A stretch of DNA of 13,291 bases from Flavobacterium psychrophilum (GTDB lineage Bacteria > Bacteroidota > Bacteroidia > Flavobacteriales > Flavobacteriaceae): NCBI GenBank assembly GCA_945897545.1, contig CAMDGJ010000056.1:1-13291 (forward strand), written 5' to 3'. Below the pieces are notes generated by a model. That model saw nothing but the letters and a program-made list of their open reading frames with translations. It was not told where the DNA came from and did no database searches. A program made the position numbers and the translations under genes. This document shows, in pieces, positions 6,737 to 13,291 of this stretch. Within the stretch, counting starts at the first letter, position 1; each line of letters opens with the position of its first letter.

Positions 6737-7936
6737 ATGAATTTCATAAAAAGCACAAATATACTTCAAATACTTCTCTTGATTTTAATTTTAAGTTCTT
6801 GTACCAAAGAAAAAAAAATTGAACTAAACGACGCTCAACTTCCAAAAGATGTTTTGCCAAAAATGAAGCCTTTAAATAACGAACTTCCAAAACTAAGTTA
6901 CGAGTACATCAATAGTAAAAGAAAATCAATCGATTCATTTTACAATAAAAACTGGCCCAACAATTCCTTAAACGGAAGTTTCCTGGTGGCTAAAAACGGC
7001 CAAATCATTTATGAACGCTATGAAGGATTTTCTAATTTTAGAGACAAAACAGTAATAACTCCCACTACTCCATTGCATCTTGCATCGGTTAGCAAGGTCA
7101 TTACGGCAACTGCCGTTTTAAAATTAATAAATGCAAAAAAAATAGATTTAGATCAAAAAGTGAATACCATTTTAAAGGAGTTTCCATATCCTGATGTCAC
7201 TATTAAAATGCTATTGAACCATCGCAGCGGAATGCGAAGTTATTCTTATTTTACTGATAAAAAAGAGATTTGGGATAGACACAACACACTGACCAATCTA
7301 GATATTTTAACCATTATGGCAACCAAAGATATTGGTTTAGAATCTAAAACTGATACTCGATTTGCGTATTGCAATACAAATTATGTAATGCTGGCGTTGA
7401 TTGTCGAGAAAATTACCAAATTATCGTTTAAAGAAGCGTTAGATCAAATTATATTCAAGCCACTTGAAATGAAAAACACCTATGCTATGGATTATAAAAA
7501 GGATAGGAAAAATGTGGTTCCATCCTATAAAGGAAATCAAGTTGAAATAGGATTGGATTTTTTAGATGCCATTTACGGGGATAAAAACATTTATTCTACA
7601 CCTCGCGATCTATTGAAACTAGACCGAGCGCGGAGTGCGCCCACTTTTTTGAACCCTAAGTTATTAGAACAAGTGTACACTGGATACAGCAATGAACATA
7701 AAGGCAAAAGAAATTATGGTCTTGGCATTCGAATGACAGAATTGGATACAGACATAACTTTATATTATCACAATGGCTGGTGGCACGGCAGTACGACATC
7801 CTATGTCACTTTAAGAAAAGAAAACGTTACTATCATTGCACTTTCAAACAAGTATTCAAAAAGCCCTTATAATGTTCGAAAACTTTCGGCATTATTTGGC
7901 AATTATCCATTTCATTTAGACGATGATTCGGAATAA
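6737..7936 (+). CDS. Beta-lactamase-family serine hydrolase lipoprotein
   Basis: From the ATG at 6737 the protein has 399 aa and begins with a lipoprotein signal, I-L-Q-I-L-L-L-I-L-I-L-S-S-C, with Cys22 as the lipidation site. A TTG at 6674 in the same frame would put a polar stretch before the signal and lies upstream of the -7 box, so I reject it. The body is a class C beta-lactamase/esterase fold (PF00144). It has S-V-S-K (Ser117-Lys120, nucleophile and base), F-A-Y-C-N-T-N-Y (Tyr211, Asn213; the Y-x-N motif) and H-N-G-W-W-H-G-S near the C-terminus (the H-x-G motif). Members are penicillin-binding-protein-like peptidases, esterases or amidases; true beta-lactamase activity is not implied. 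It is likely anchored to a membrane facing the periplasm. It is transcribed alone, divergent from the LKR-like gene, with a candidate operator upstream; no terminator is evident before the tmRNA gene. Confidence 0.88.
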   Translation: MNFIKSTNILQILLLILILSSCTKEKKIELNDAQLPKDVLPKMKPLNNELPKLSYEYINSKRKSIDSFYNKNWPNNSLNGSFLVAKNGQIIYERYEGFSNFRDKTVITPTTPLHLASVSKVITATAVLKLINAKKIDLDQKVNTILKEFPYPDVTIKMLLNHRSGMRSYSYFTDKKEIWDRHNTLTNLDILTIMATKDIGLESKTDTRFAYCNTNYVMLALIVEKITKLSFKEALDQIIFKPLEMKNTYAMDYKKDRKNVVPSYKGNQVEIGLDFLDAIYGDKNIYSTPRDLLKLDRARSAPTFLNPKLLEQVYTGYSNEHKGKRNYGLGIRMTELDTDITLYYHNGWWHGSTTSYVTLRKENVTIIALSNKYSKSPYNVRKLSALFGNYPFHLDDDSE

Positions 7937-7988
7937 TTTTTATGATGAAATTAGAAAAATTGTTTACGAAGTATCCCATTGAATAATG

Positions 7989-7996
7989 TATCTTTG
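7989..7996 (+). promoter_or_regulatory. -7 box of the tmRNA gene
   Basis: TATCTTTG matches TAnnTTTG 42 bp before the mature tmRNA 5' end at 8038. The best upstream box is TTG at 7960-7962, 26 bp away, which is longer than usual. The heptamer repeat starts at the very next base. Confidence 0.5.
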
Positions 7997-8031
7997 CAAA
8001 TCTCAAATCTCAAATCTGAAATCTGAAATTT
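7997..8031 (+). repeat. Five tandem 7-bp repeats in the tmRNA leader
   Basis: CAAATCT occurs three times in a row (7997-8017), then GAAATCT (8018-8024) and GAAATTT (8025-8031). The array begins right after the -7 box and ends 6 bp before mature tmRNA, so it covers the probable transcription start and the precursor part removed during 5' processing. Confidence 0.8.
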
Positions 8032-8037
8032 AAAAAT

Positions 8038-8432
8038 GGGGTCGACTGGTTTTGACAGCAAGTCGAATTGAACGGTAAGCACGCCGAGAACTGGGACAAT
8101 TCTCGTAAATAAAAGGTTTCAAAACACATACACGGCGAAGGAAACTACGCTCTTGCTGCATAATCTGAATCATAGTAAGATTAGCCTCGCTCCTATCAGA
8201 TAGGAGAGCAGGATTTACCTCGAAAGCTCTGGTTTATAGCGGTCGATAAAGGTGAATCGTAAATTTAAACCTAGATTTCCACAAGCTTCGGGTGGATTTC
8301 GAAATTAAAGAAGATAAGCAATGTGTGGCTGTTTCTGGCCGAGCACAAAGTCGAAAACTCAATCAGGAAATAAACGTGTAGAAAGCTCTTTAGTTGCTTG
8401 TTTGGACCCGAGTTCGATTCTCGGCGACTCCA
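8038..8432 (+). ncRNA. ssrA: Transfer-messenger RNA (tmRNA), one-piece
   Basis: tmRNA rescues stalled ribosomes with SmpB and tags the nascent peptide for proteolysis. The tRNA-like ends are clear: 5' GGGGTCG (8038-8044) pairs with 3' CGACTCC (8425-8431), including a third-position G-U pair, the alanyl-tRNA synthetase identity element; A8432 is the discriminator. CCA is not encoded. The T arm is CCGAG-TTCGATT-CTCGG (8408-8424). The tag frame is at 8134-8163: GGC GAA GGA AAC TAC GCT CTT GCT GCA TAA, giving GEGNYALAA. Its ALAA end is the expected protease signal, and the glycine resume codon agrees with Bacteroidota. The length, about 395 nt, is normal for the phylum. Pseudoknots are expected between the tag and the T arm, for example the CTCGCTCCTATC...GATAGGAG segment (8187-8208), but were not modelled. 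Confidence 0.96.
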
Positions 8433-8455
8433 CAATTCTATGCTCAAATAGAACT

Positions 8456-8497
8456 AAAAGCCCGTAAATCATAGGATTTACGGGCTTTTTTGTTTTT
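8456..8497 (+). terminator. Rho-independent terminator of ssrA
   Basis: A perfect 15-bp stem (AAAAGCCCGTAAATC at 8456-8470 with GATTTACGGGCTTTT at 8475-8489), loop ATAG, is followed by a T-rich tail to 8497. It starts 24 bp after the tmRNA. The short T run on the other strand may make it weakly bidirectional. Confidence 0.93.
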
Positions 8498-8910
8498 AAT
8501 ACTTACTCAATATTTCTAGCAAATCAAAGTCAATTTTCGAGATAAAGAATAATACATTGCCTTTTAAATTTAATTTCTCACAAATACATCAATCAAAGAT
8601 AAAATAATTATTGAAATTATATTAAAAGGAGATAAGACATACAAACCACAAATTTCTATTGGTATCAATTAAGGTGAAATGGTATCCGGAACTATCGGTT
8701 CAGCATAGTTAAAAGATTGAACTATACCGTCATTAGGGATGCTGTAAATGTTTGCACAACGTCTTCAAACCATAGCCAAAGCAAAACAAATCATCATCAC
8801 AGTAGATGTATATTTAAAAACCTAAGAATCCTTTAAATGTGTGGAGAAAGGTTATTCTAAAAAATAAAACAAAACCAGTCAACACTTATGAGGTTATAGC
8901 ATAAAAAGAG
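8498..8910. other. Gene-free spacer with a possible minus-strand coding remnant
   Basis: No ORF of useful length is found on either strand over about 410 bp. Minus-strand codons 8764 to 8669 (32 codons, bounded by stops, no ATG at the start) read ...NIYSIPNDGIVQSFNYAEP..., which looks more protein-like than random AT-rich frames, so it may be the tail of a decayed gene. I cannot name a family. No transposon ends or copy of the tmRNA 3' end were seen. Confidence 0.3.
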
Positions 8911-9780
8911 TTAATGCCTTATCTTACGATTCAATATGCCACCAGCAGTTTCTTTAATAATACTTGTGAATACAAAAGCTTTAGGGTCTATTTTTTGCAC
9001 TACGTTTTTCAAGCGTATTAACTCCATTCGGGTAACAACGGTAAATACAATGTCAACAGGTTGGCTAAATTTATAACTATCTTTCATAAAGCCTCTTTCG
9101 CCTTTATATACGGTAATTCCGCGTCCTAATCCCAACACCAAACCTTCTTTAATCTTTTCACTTTCGCCTGATATTATAGTAACGCCTGTATATTGTTCTA
9201 GACCTTCAACTACAAAATCAATAGTACGCGAAGCCGAGTAATAAGTTAAAATAGAATAAAGTGCCACAGGCAAACCTAATTTTATAGCAGCAATTAAAAA
9301 GATAATAATGTTGATGCCAAGTATAATCTCGCTAATTGTAAAACTGACGCGTTTGCCGGTATAAAGTGCCAATACTTCGATCCCATCAAGTGCAGAACCG
9401 CCTCTCATTACTAATCCTAGTCCTAAGCCTAAGAATACACCACCAAAAATAGAAACTAAGAATTTATCAGAAGTGATCTGTGGATACGGAATAAAATGGA
9501 GGCAAACTGCTAAACCTAAAATAGCAACAAAAGTGCGAATAGCAAAATTTTTATTGATTAGAAATCCACTAATGATTATAAAAGGAATGTTTGCCAATAC
9601 AATTACGAATCCAATATTCCAATGGTATAATTCGTGAATTAACAACGAAATACCCGTTACTCCACCATCAAAAAAATGATTAGGTATCAAAAATCCTTTT
9701 AATGAAAAACCGCAGAACAAGATACCCGTGCTAATGTAAACTGCGTCAATAATACCTTGTTGAATGTTATTTCCTATCAT
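8911..9780 (-). CDS. YitT-family membrane protein (DUF161 plus DUF2179)
   Basis: I use the ATG at 9780 (289 aa); the codon just before it is an in-frame GTG at 9783. The protein has five or so hydrophobic segments, roughly 12-33, 57-76, 81-97, 108-126 and 150-178. It carries the family's repeated glycine motifs F-F-D-G-G-V-T-G-I-S (near 37-46) and G-G-S-A-L-D-G-I-E-V-L (near 127-137). A soluble C-terminal DUF2179 domain (about 200-285) follows, with R-G-I-T-V-Y-K-G-E-R-G and D-P-K-A-F-V-F-T. It sits in the cytoplasmic membrane with the C-domain probably inside. The transport or signalling role of YitT proteins is unsettled. The gene lies 4 bp after the HD-hydrolase gene, so the two are translated from one message. 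Length and motifs look complete. Confidence 0.9.
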   Translation of the reverse strand: MIGNNIQQGIIDAVYISTGILFCGFSLKGFLIPNHFFDGGVTGISLLIHELYHWNIGFVIVLANIPFIIISGFLINKNFAIRTFVAILGLAVCLHFIPYPQITSDKFLVSIFGGVFLGLGLGLVMRGGSALDGIEVLALYTGKRVSFTISEIILGINIIIFLIAAIKLGLPVALYSILTYYSASRTIDFVVEGLEQYTGVTIISGESEKIKEGLVLGLGRGITVYKGERGFMKDSYKFSQPVDIVFTVVTRMELIRLKNVVQKIDPKAFVFTSIIKETAGGILNRKIRH

Positions 9781-9784
9781 CACA

Positions 9785-10363
9785 TTATTTGATTTTAGAT
9801 TGTACTAAGATTATATTTTTTACTTTTTGTGAATTGTTGTGTTTTATGCCTGTTGGTGTAAAATAGTGGTGTTGCTGCATAAAGTCTAACTGAACTCTAT
9901 TCCATTCAGCCTTATTTTTAATGTAACCAATGGCTAACATTTCTCTATAAAGACGGTCTCCGATACTAAAAAAATAGGTCCTCCCTAGATAATTTAAATC
10001 CGCATCACAAATGACTTCTTCCAAATTGGTTTTTGGTCTCTGAGGTACTTTTGTAGCTGTAATAATTCTGCAAATGATGTCAATATCCTTTTGGGTATAA
10101 CTAAATTGTGGTAAATATTTTCGAGCTATATCAAACGAGATTTGTTCATGATCATGATACTGTTCAAGATAACCGGCATCATGATAAATGGAAGCAACGA
10201 GTAGTAGTTTCATATCAGCATCACCAACTCCTTCTTCCGCGCCAATACTCTCGGCGCAATGATACACATCAAGAGTGTGGTCTATAGAATGATAATACAG
10301 ATTGACAGGCAATTCATTTTTTAATTTATTCAAAATAAGTTGACACTCTGGAAGATGCTGCAT
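9785..10363 (-). CDS. HD-domain metal-dependent phosphohydrolase-like protein
   Basis: This is a small soluble protein of 192 aa (ATG at 10363). The HD signature is present in order: His25 in Y-Y-H-S-I-D-H, His61-Asp62 in S-I-Y-H-D-A-G-Y, and Asp120 or Asp122 in V-I-C-D-A-D-L-N-Y-L-G. A further H-D-H-E (70-73) follows the HD pair. Proteins of this type hydrolyse phosphate esters or nucleotides with divalent metal; the HD-A-G-Y and D-A-D-L-N-Y-L-G forms are common in flavobacterial HD proteins that often occur beside nucleotide cyclases. No cyclase is in this window, and the substrate cannot be inferred. It is the first gene of a two-gene unit with the YitT protein. A terminator belonging to gapN lies upstream, so it must have its own promoter between 10364 and 10428, where I see no full TAnnTTTG match. 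Confidence 0.82.
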   Translation of the reverse strand: MQHLPECQLILNKLKNELPVNLYYHSIDHTLDVYHCAESIGAEEGVGDADMKLLLVASIYHDAGYLEQYHDHEQISFDIARKYLPQFSYTQKDIDIICRIITATKVPQRPKTNLEEVICDADLNYLGRTYFFSIGDRLYREMLAIGYIKNKAEWNRVQLDFMQQHHYFTPTGIKHNNSQKVKNIILVQSKIK

Positions 10364-10428
10364 AATAGGACATTATGAATTTAAGGCTAATATATTAAAA
10401 GAATAATTAGTTTATAATAAATAATAAC

Positions 10429-10458
10429 AAAAAAAAGGATGACCACTATGATCATCCT
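10429..10458 (-). terminator. Rho-independent terminator after gapN
   Basis: AGGATGA (10436-10442) pairs with TCATCCT (10452-10458); after one mismatch, CA/TG extends the stem around a short loop. On the minus strand eight T follow the stem. It lies about 54 bp past the gapN stop and separates gapN from the HD-yitT unit. Confidence 0.75.
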
Positions 10459-10511
10459 CTTTGAATATTTAAAATAAGACTCCTTAAGTCAAAAGTCATA
10501 TTAAATTTTAA

Positions 10512-12092
10512 TTACAAAATATAATCGGTATTAATAAAATTAGATTCTTTGCTATTTAATAATGATTGCAAAATTTCATTGTTATAGTCATTGTCTTTCG
10601 ATGCAACGAAGGTTCTTATTGAAAAAGAACGCAAAGCATCATGAATACTCAATGTACCGACAGCCGAATCTTTTCTTCCAGTAAAAGGCAAAACATCAGG
10701 ACCACGTTGACAAGAACTATTCAAGTTTACTCTACAAACAATGTTAACCAAGGCATCAATCAGTGGCGCGATTTTTTTTATGTTTTGCCCAAACAAACTT
10801 ACTTGTTGTCCATAATTAGATTCTGCCATATCATTCAATGGTTCTTGTATGCTTTTGAATGAAATAATTGGAATAACAGGACCAAACTGCTCTTCATGAT
10901 ACAGTTTCATTTCCTTATTTACCGGATACAAGACAGCGGGAAAAATAAAATTCTCTAACTGCTCCCCTCCTTTTGCATTAATCACTTTAGCTCCCTTGCT
11001 TGTAGCATCATCAATCAAATCTTGGATATAGGCAGGTTTTTCTTTCTCGGGTAATGGCGTTAAAAATGCGCCTTTATCCCAAGGATTTCCATAAGTTAGT
11101 TCATCCACTTTGGCGGCAAATCGGGTATTAAATTCATCCACAATTGTTTCGTGAACATACAATACTTTCAATGCTGTACAACGCTGTCCATTAAAGGATA
11201 ACGATCCTGTAACACATTCTTGAATAGCTAAATCTAAGTTGGCATCCGGTAAAATAATTGCTGGATTTTTTGCCTCTAATCCTAATATTAAACGCAATCT
11301 ATTTTTATTTGGATGTAAATCTTGTAAAGCAATCGCCGATTTACTATTGCCAATTAATGCTAATACAGATACTCTACCTGATTTCATAATTGGTGAAGCA
11401 ACCTCGCGACCACGACCATATAAAATATTAATTACTCCTTTAGGGAAACAACTTTGAAATGCTTCTAACAATGGAGAAATAAGTAATACTCCAAGTTTTG
11501 CAGGTTTGAAAATCACGGGATTTCCCATTATCAATGCAGGAATCAACAAGCAGAAGGTCTCATTTAAAGGATAATTATAAGGTCCAAGACACAAAACCAC
11601 TCCTAATGGTCCTCGTCGCACCATAGAATTAATCCCTTGTACTTTCGAAAAATGAGCACTACGACTGTTCAATTCTTTGTAACTTGCAATAGTGTCGTAA
11701 ATATATTCTACGGTTCTATCAAATTCTTTTTCTGAATCACCCAATGTTTTTCCAATTTCCCACATCAAAAGCTTAACAACCTCAGTACGGGTCGCTTTCA
11801 TTTGTGTTACAAAATTCTCCATACACTTGATTCGATCCACTACTTTCATCGTTGGCCACAATCCTTGACCATTATTATAAGCAATATCAGCCGCGTCAAC
11901 TGCTTCCATAGCTTCTTTTTCTCCCATAAACGGGATGGTTCCTAATAAAGTAGGTTTGTAATCCTCTGTAGAAGATATTGTTGAATAAACTGGAGATGTT
12001 TCTCCGGTCCACTTTTTTAATTCTCCATCTACAAGATAAGTTTCTTGATTGAGTAAAGAGGATATTTGAAATTCTTGGGGTATTGTATTCAT
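10512..12092 (-). CDS. gapN: Non-phosphorylating NADP-dependent glyceraldehyde-3-phosphate dehydrogenase (ALDH family)
   Basis: This is an aldehyde dehydrogenase superfamily enzyme of 526 aa (ATG at 12092), cytoplasmic. GapN oxidises glyceraldehyde-3-phosphate directly to 3-phosphoglycerate and makes NADPH, bypassing GAPDH and phosphoglycerate kinase. The ALDH core is complete: [10 protein letters not shown] (169-178), F-K-P-A-K (195-199), the general base Glu273 in [10 protein letters not shown], and the catalytic Cys305 in N-G-Q-R-C-T-A. The L-G-P-Y-N-Y-P-x-N-E form and the late [16 protein letters not shown] segment (near 452-467) are characteristic of the GapN subgroup, including plant GAPN. 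A tail of about 20 residues extends past the usual ALDH end. The rhodanese gene is 57 bp upstream on the same strand; a TATTTTTG box in that gap suggests an independent start. Substrate is inferred from subgroup motifs. Confidence 0.85.
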   Translation of the reverse strand: MNTIPQEFQISSLLNQETYLVDGELKKWTGETSPVYSTISSTEDYKPTLLGTIPFMGEKEAMEAVDAADIAYNNGQGLWPTMKVVDRIKCMENFVTQMKATRTEVVKLLMWEIGKTLGDSEKEFDRTVEYIYDTIASYKELNSRSAHFSKVQGINSMVRRGPLGVVLCLGPYNYPLNETFCLLIPALIMGNPVIFKPAKLGVLLISPLLEAFQSCFPKGVINILYGRGREVASPIMKSGRVSVLALIGNSKSAIALQDLHPNKNRLRLILGLEAKNPAIILPDANLDLAIQECVTGSLSFNGQRCTALKVLYVHETIVDEFNTRFAAKVDELTYGNPWDKGAFLTPLPEKEKPAYIQDLIDDATSKGAKVINAKGGEQLENFIFPAVLYPVNKEMKLYHEEQFGPVIPIISFKSIQEPLNDMAESNYGQQVSLFGQNIKKIAPLIDALVNIVCRVNLNSSCQRGPDVLPFTGRKDSAVGTLSIHDALRSFSIRTFVASKDNDYNNEILQSLLNSKESNFINTDYIL

Positions 12093-12126
12093 TATAAATA
12101 TATTATGTTTTAAATTAAAAAATTGG

Positions 12127-12134
12127 CAAAAATA
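12127..12134 (-). promoter_or_regulatory. Possible -7 box for gapN
   Basis: The minus strand reads TATTTTTG (12134 to 12127), which fits TAnnTTTG, 34 bp before the gapN ATG and inside the rhodanese-gapN gap. No TTG is seen at the -33 distance, and A-rich sequence makes the match easy to get by chance. Confidence 0.3.
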
Positions 12135-12149
12135 ATGATAATGTAACGG

Positions 12150-12455
12150 TTAAACTACTTCTCCATCCCATTCTAAAAAACCACCCAGCAAATTATAGGC
12201 TTTTTCAAAACCAATAGAATTCATTATTTCACACGCTTTTGCGCTTCTAGCTCCCGAGCGACAGTACACATAATAATTCTTTGATTTGTCTAAGGCTTCT
12301 AAATTATCCATAAAAAATTGACCTTGATAAATATCAAAATTTATAGAATTAGGAATGCTTCCTTCATTAAATTCATCTTCGGTCCTTACATCTAATAATA
12401 CTGAGTTTTCATCGGCTTCCAATTGAGCAACCCAATCTTTTTGTGTTAAATCCAT
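12150..12455 (-). CDS. Single-domain rhodanese-like sulfurtransferase
   Basis: This is a 101-aa protein (ATG at 12455) made of one rhodanese domain. L-L-D-V-R-T-E-D-E-F-N-E-G-S-I-P-N-S-I-N is the classic CH2A-type entry motif (20-39), and the active-site loop is Y-C-R-S-G-A-R-S with Cys65 as the persulfide-carrying residue. The end L-L-G-G-F-L-E-W-D-G is the usual closing motif. There is no signal peptide, so it acts in the cytoplasm. Such small rhodaneses move sulfane sulfur or act in redox handling; the acceptor is unknown. It lies upstream of gapN on the same strand (57-bp gap), so they may share a transcript, but no functional link is evident. Confidence 0.9.
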   Translation of the reverse strand: MDLTQKDWVAQLEADENSVLLDVRTEDEFNEGSIPNSINFDIYQGQFFMDNLEALDKSKNYYVYCRSGARSAKACEIMNSIGFEKAYNLLGGFLEWDGEVV

Positions 12456-12847
12456 AGTAGTGTTTTTTTGTAAAAATACAATGTTTTACCATAACTATAA
12501 TAAAACAACTGTTAATTAGATATTAATTTTCAGAAAACGTTTTCGAATCACCATAAAACTATACAAATAATGAATTCATCAAATAAATCGCAAAAAACAG
12601 CATTATATATATCAACAGGAGCCTAATATTATTATTAACTCATATTTATTATTAATTTTCTAATCTAAAAAATTAAAGGAATTAATCGTTTTTAATTACA
12701 AAAATGATAAAATCAAATTTCAATTTAGAATTATTTTACAGTAAAAAAGAAACCAGTTTTATAGAAAATAATTAGTTCGTGTTTACGGCAATGATTTTTT
12801 TTGATGCTGACCTGAAATTATTTATTTAACAAAAAAATAACATTAAC
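12456..12847. other. AT-rich spacer between rhodanese and marR
   Basis: About 390 bp of very AT-rich DNA between divergent genes. I find no coding frame of useful length, no RNA gene and no terminator with a clear stem. The only ordered element is the GAAAACGTTTTC palindrome at 12533. No TAnnTTTG box for the rhodanese gene is visible. Confidence 0.6.
12533..12544. promoter_or_regulatory. 12-bp perfect palindrome GAAAACGTTTTC
   Basis: A perfect palindrome with a central CG, 78 bp upstream of the rhodanese ATG. The AAACGTTT core resembles operators of LacI/GalR-type regulators. No such regulator is in the window, so this is a resemblance only. Confidence 0.3.
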
Positions 12848-12880
12848 TTGTATATACAAATATAAAATAGACTACATTTG
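12848..12880 (+). promoter_or_regulatory. Promoter of marR with overlapping palindrome and repeated half-site
   Basis: TTG (12848-12850), a 22-bp spacer and TACATTTG (12873-12880) match both boxes of the Bacteroidota promoter, 26 bp before the marR ATG. The perfect palindrome TTGTATATACAA (12848-12859) covers the -33 box. The 13-mer TATATACAAATAT occurs at 12851-12863 and again at 12896-12908, where it runs into the ATG. This layout suits self-repression by the MarR protein. Confidence 0.6.
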
Positions 12881-12906
12881 TACCAACAAATTACATATAT
12901 ACAAAT

Positions 12907-13291
12907 ATGGAAATTGAAGAAGTTTTAAAATCGAAAACACCAATGGATATTTCAAAAAAAATTATTCTGAATATTTTGCATACACAAAATGTTATAAGCG
13001 ATAGTTTTAATGAAATTCTAAAGTCATACGATATATCAAGTGAGCAATATAATGTGCTACGTATTTTGAGAGGACAAAAAGGGAATCCGGCAAATATGTC
13101 TCTGATTCAGGAACGAATGTTGGCTAGAACAAGCAATACTACTCGTTTAGTTGATAAATTATTATTGAAAAATTTCGTGACTCGAGAAGTTTGCCCTGAA
13201 AATAGACGTAAAATCGAAGTTTTGATTACACAACAAGGATTAGATGTTTTGAAAGAACTAGATCCAAAAGTAATAGTTCACGAATATTCAT
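12907..13291 (+). CDS. MarR-family transcriptional regulator (partial, C-terminus beyond window)
   Basis: The frame opens at ATG 12907 and runs without a stop for 128 codons to the window edge; family members are about 145-150 aa, so only a short tail is missing. The winged-helix domain is clear. Helices Q-N-V-I-S-D-S-F-N-E-I-L (27-38) and S-S-E-Q-Y-N-V-L-R-I-L-R-G (44-56) are followed by the recognition helix region M-L-A-R-T-S-N-T-T-R-L-V-D-K-L (71-85) and the wing V-C-P-E-N-R-R-K-I-E-V-L-I-T (95-108). The R-R-K in the wing corresponds to the DxR-type MarR wing. MarR dimers repress promoters and release DNA on binding small ligands or on oxidation; Cys96 lies at the wing and might sense oxidation, though this is speculative. 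The palindrome in its own promoter is the natural target. The regulated gene is probably downstream, outside the window. Confidence 0.88.
   Translation, partial: MEIEEVLKSKTPMDISKKIILNILHTQNVISDSFNEILKSYDISSEQYNVLRILRGQKGNPANMSLIQERMLARTSNTTRLVDKLLLKNFVTREVCPENRRKIEVLITQQGLDVLKELDPKVIVHEYS

Noticed and set aside
7621..7645. GC-rich patch (GCGC-GGAGT-GCGC) in the AT-rich serine hydrolase gene
   Set aside because: It looked like a small inserted repeat, but the encoded R-A-R-S-A-P fits the spacing between conserved family segments, and the frame is unbroken.
6737..7936. Antibiotic-resistance beta-lactamase
   Set aside because: The motifs (S-V-S-K, Y-C-N, H-N-G) and lipoprotein anchor fit the broad PF00144 hydrolase group, which is mostly not resistance enzymes.
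7997..8031. Short tandem repeats as a CRISPR array
   Set aside because: Units are 7 bp with no spacers, and no cas gene is present.
8400..8440. tmRNA 3' end as an att site of an integrated element
   Set aside because: No second copy of the tmRNA end and no integrase or phage genes are in the window.
8594..8601. Minus-strand TATCTTTG box in the spacer after ssrA
   Set aside because: It has no -33 partner and points towards the ssrA terminator with no gene to drive.

Overview
The window looks like chromosome of a Flavobacterium-type member of the Bacteroidota. The DNA is AT-rich and there are no obvious Shine-Dalgarno sites. Several genes are preceded by the Bacteroidota promoter signature TAnnTTTG, in two or three cases with an upstream TTG/TTTG box. 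One secreted enzyme ends in a type IX secretion (T9SS type A) sorting domain, and the tmRNA tag ends in NYALAA with a glycine resume codon.

Left part (1-5217, all minus strand) is a fragment of a polysaccharide-degradation locus. In transcription order it holds: a chimeric ORF (a sensor beta-propeller N-terminus joined in frame to the C-terminal third of a GH144/glycoamylase-type enzyme), an intact periplasmic GH3 beta-glucosidase (bglX), a terminator, a secreted (alpha/alpha)6-type glycosidase-like protein with a T9SS sorting domain, and the first 37 codons of another exported protein that resembles the start of GH97 enzymes. GH144 plus GH3 is the core of known beta-1,2-glucan loci. No SusC/SusD pair is present in the window. 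The chimera suggests that a deletion (or an assembly error) removed the rest of the sensor, whatever lay between, and most of the GH144 gene. This is the most notable thing in the window.

Middle part (5240-8500): a terminator, a stand-alone lysine-ketoglutarate-reductase/alanine-dehydrogenase-like NAD(P) enzyme (minus), a divergent promoter region with a near-perfect 20-bp palindrome, a serine beta-lactamase-like lipoprotein (plus), and a complete one-piece tmRNA gene (ssrA) with its own -7 box, a run of 7-bp repeats in its leader, and a strong terminator. About 410 bp without a gene follow.

Right part (8911-13291): a two-gene minus-strand unit (HD-domain hydrolase, then a YitT-family membrane protein), a terminator, a GapN-type aldehyde dehydrogenase preceded by a small single-domain rhodanese (minus), a 450-bp AT-rich spacer, and the start of a MarR-family regulator (plus, cut by the window end) with a well-formed promoter overlapped by a palindrome.

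Apart from the chimeric ORF, most genes are ordinary housekeeping or carbohydrate genes. I see no CRISPR array, insertion sequence, tRNA, rRNA or defence system.
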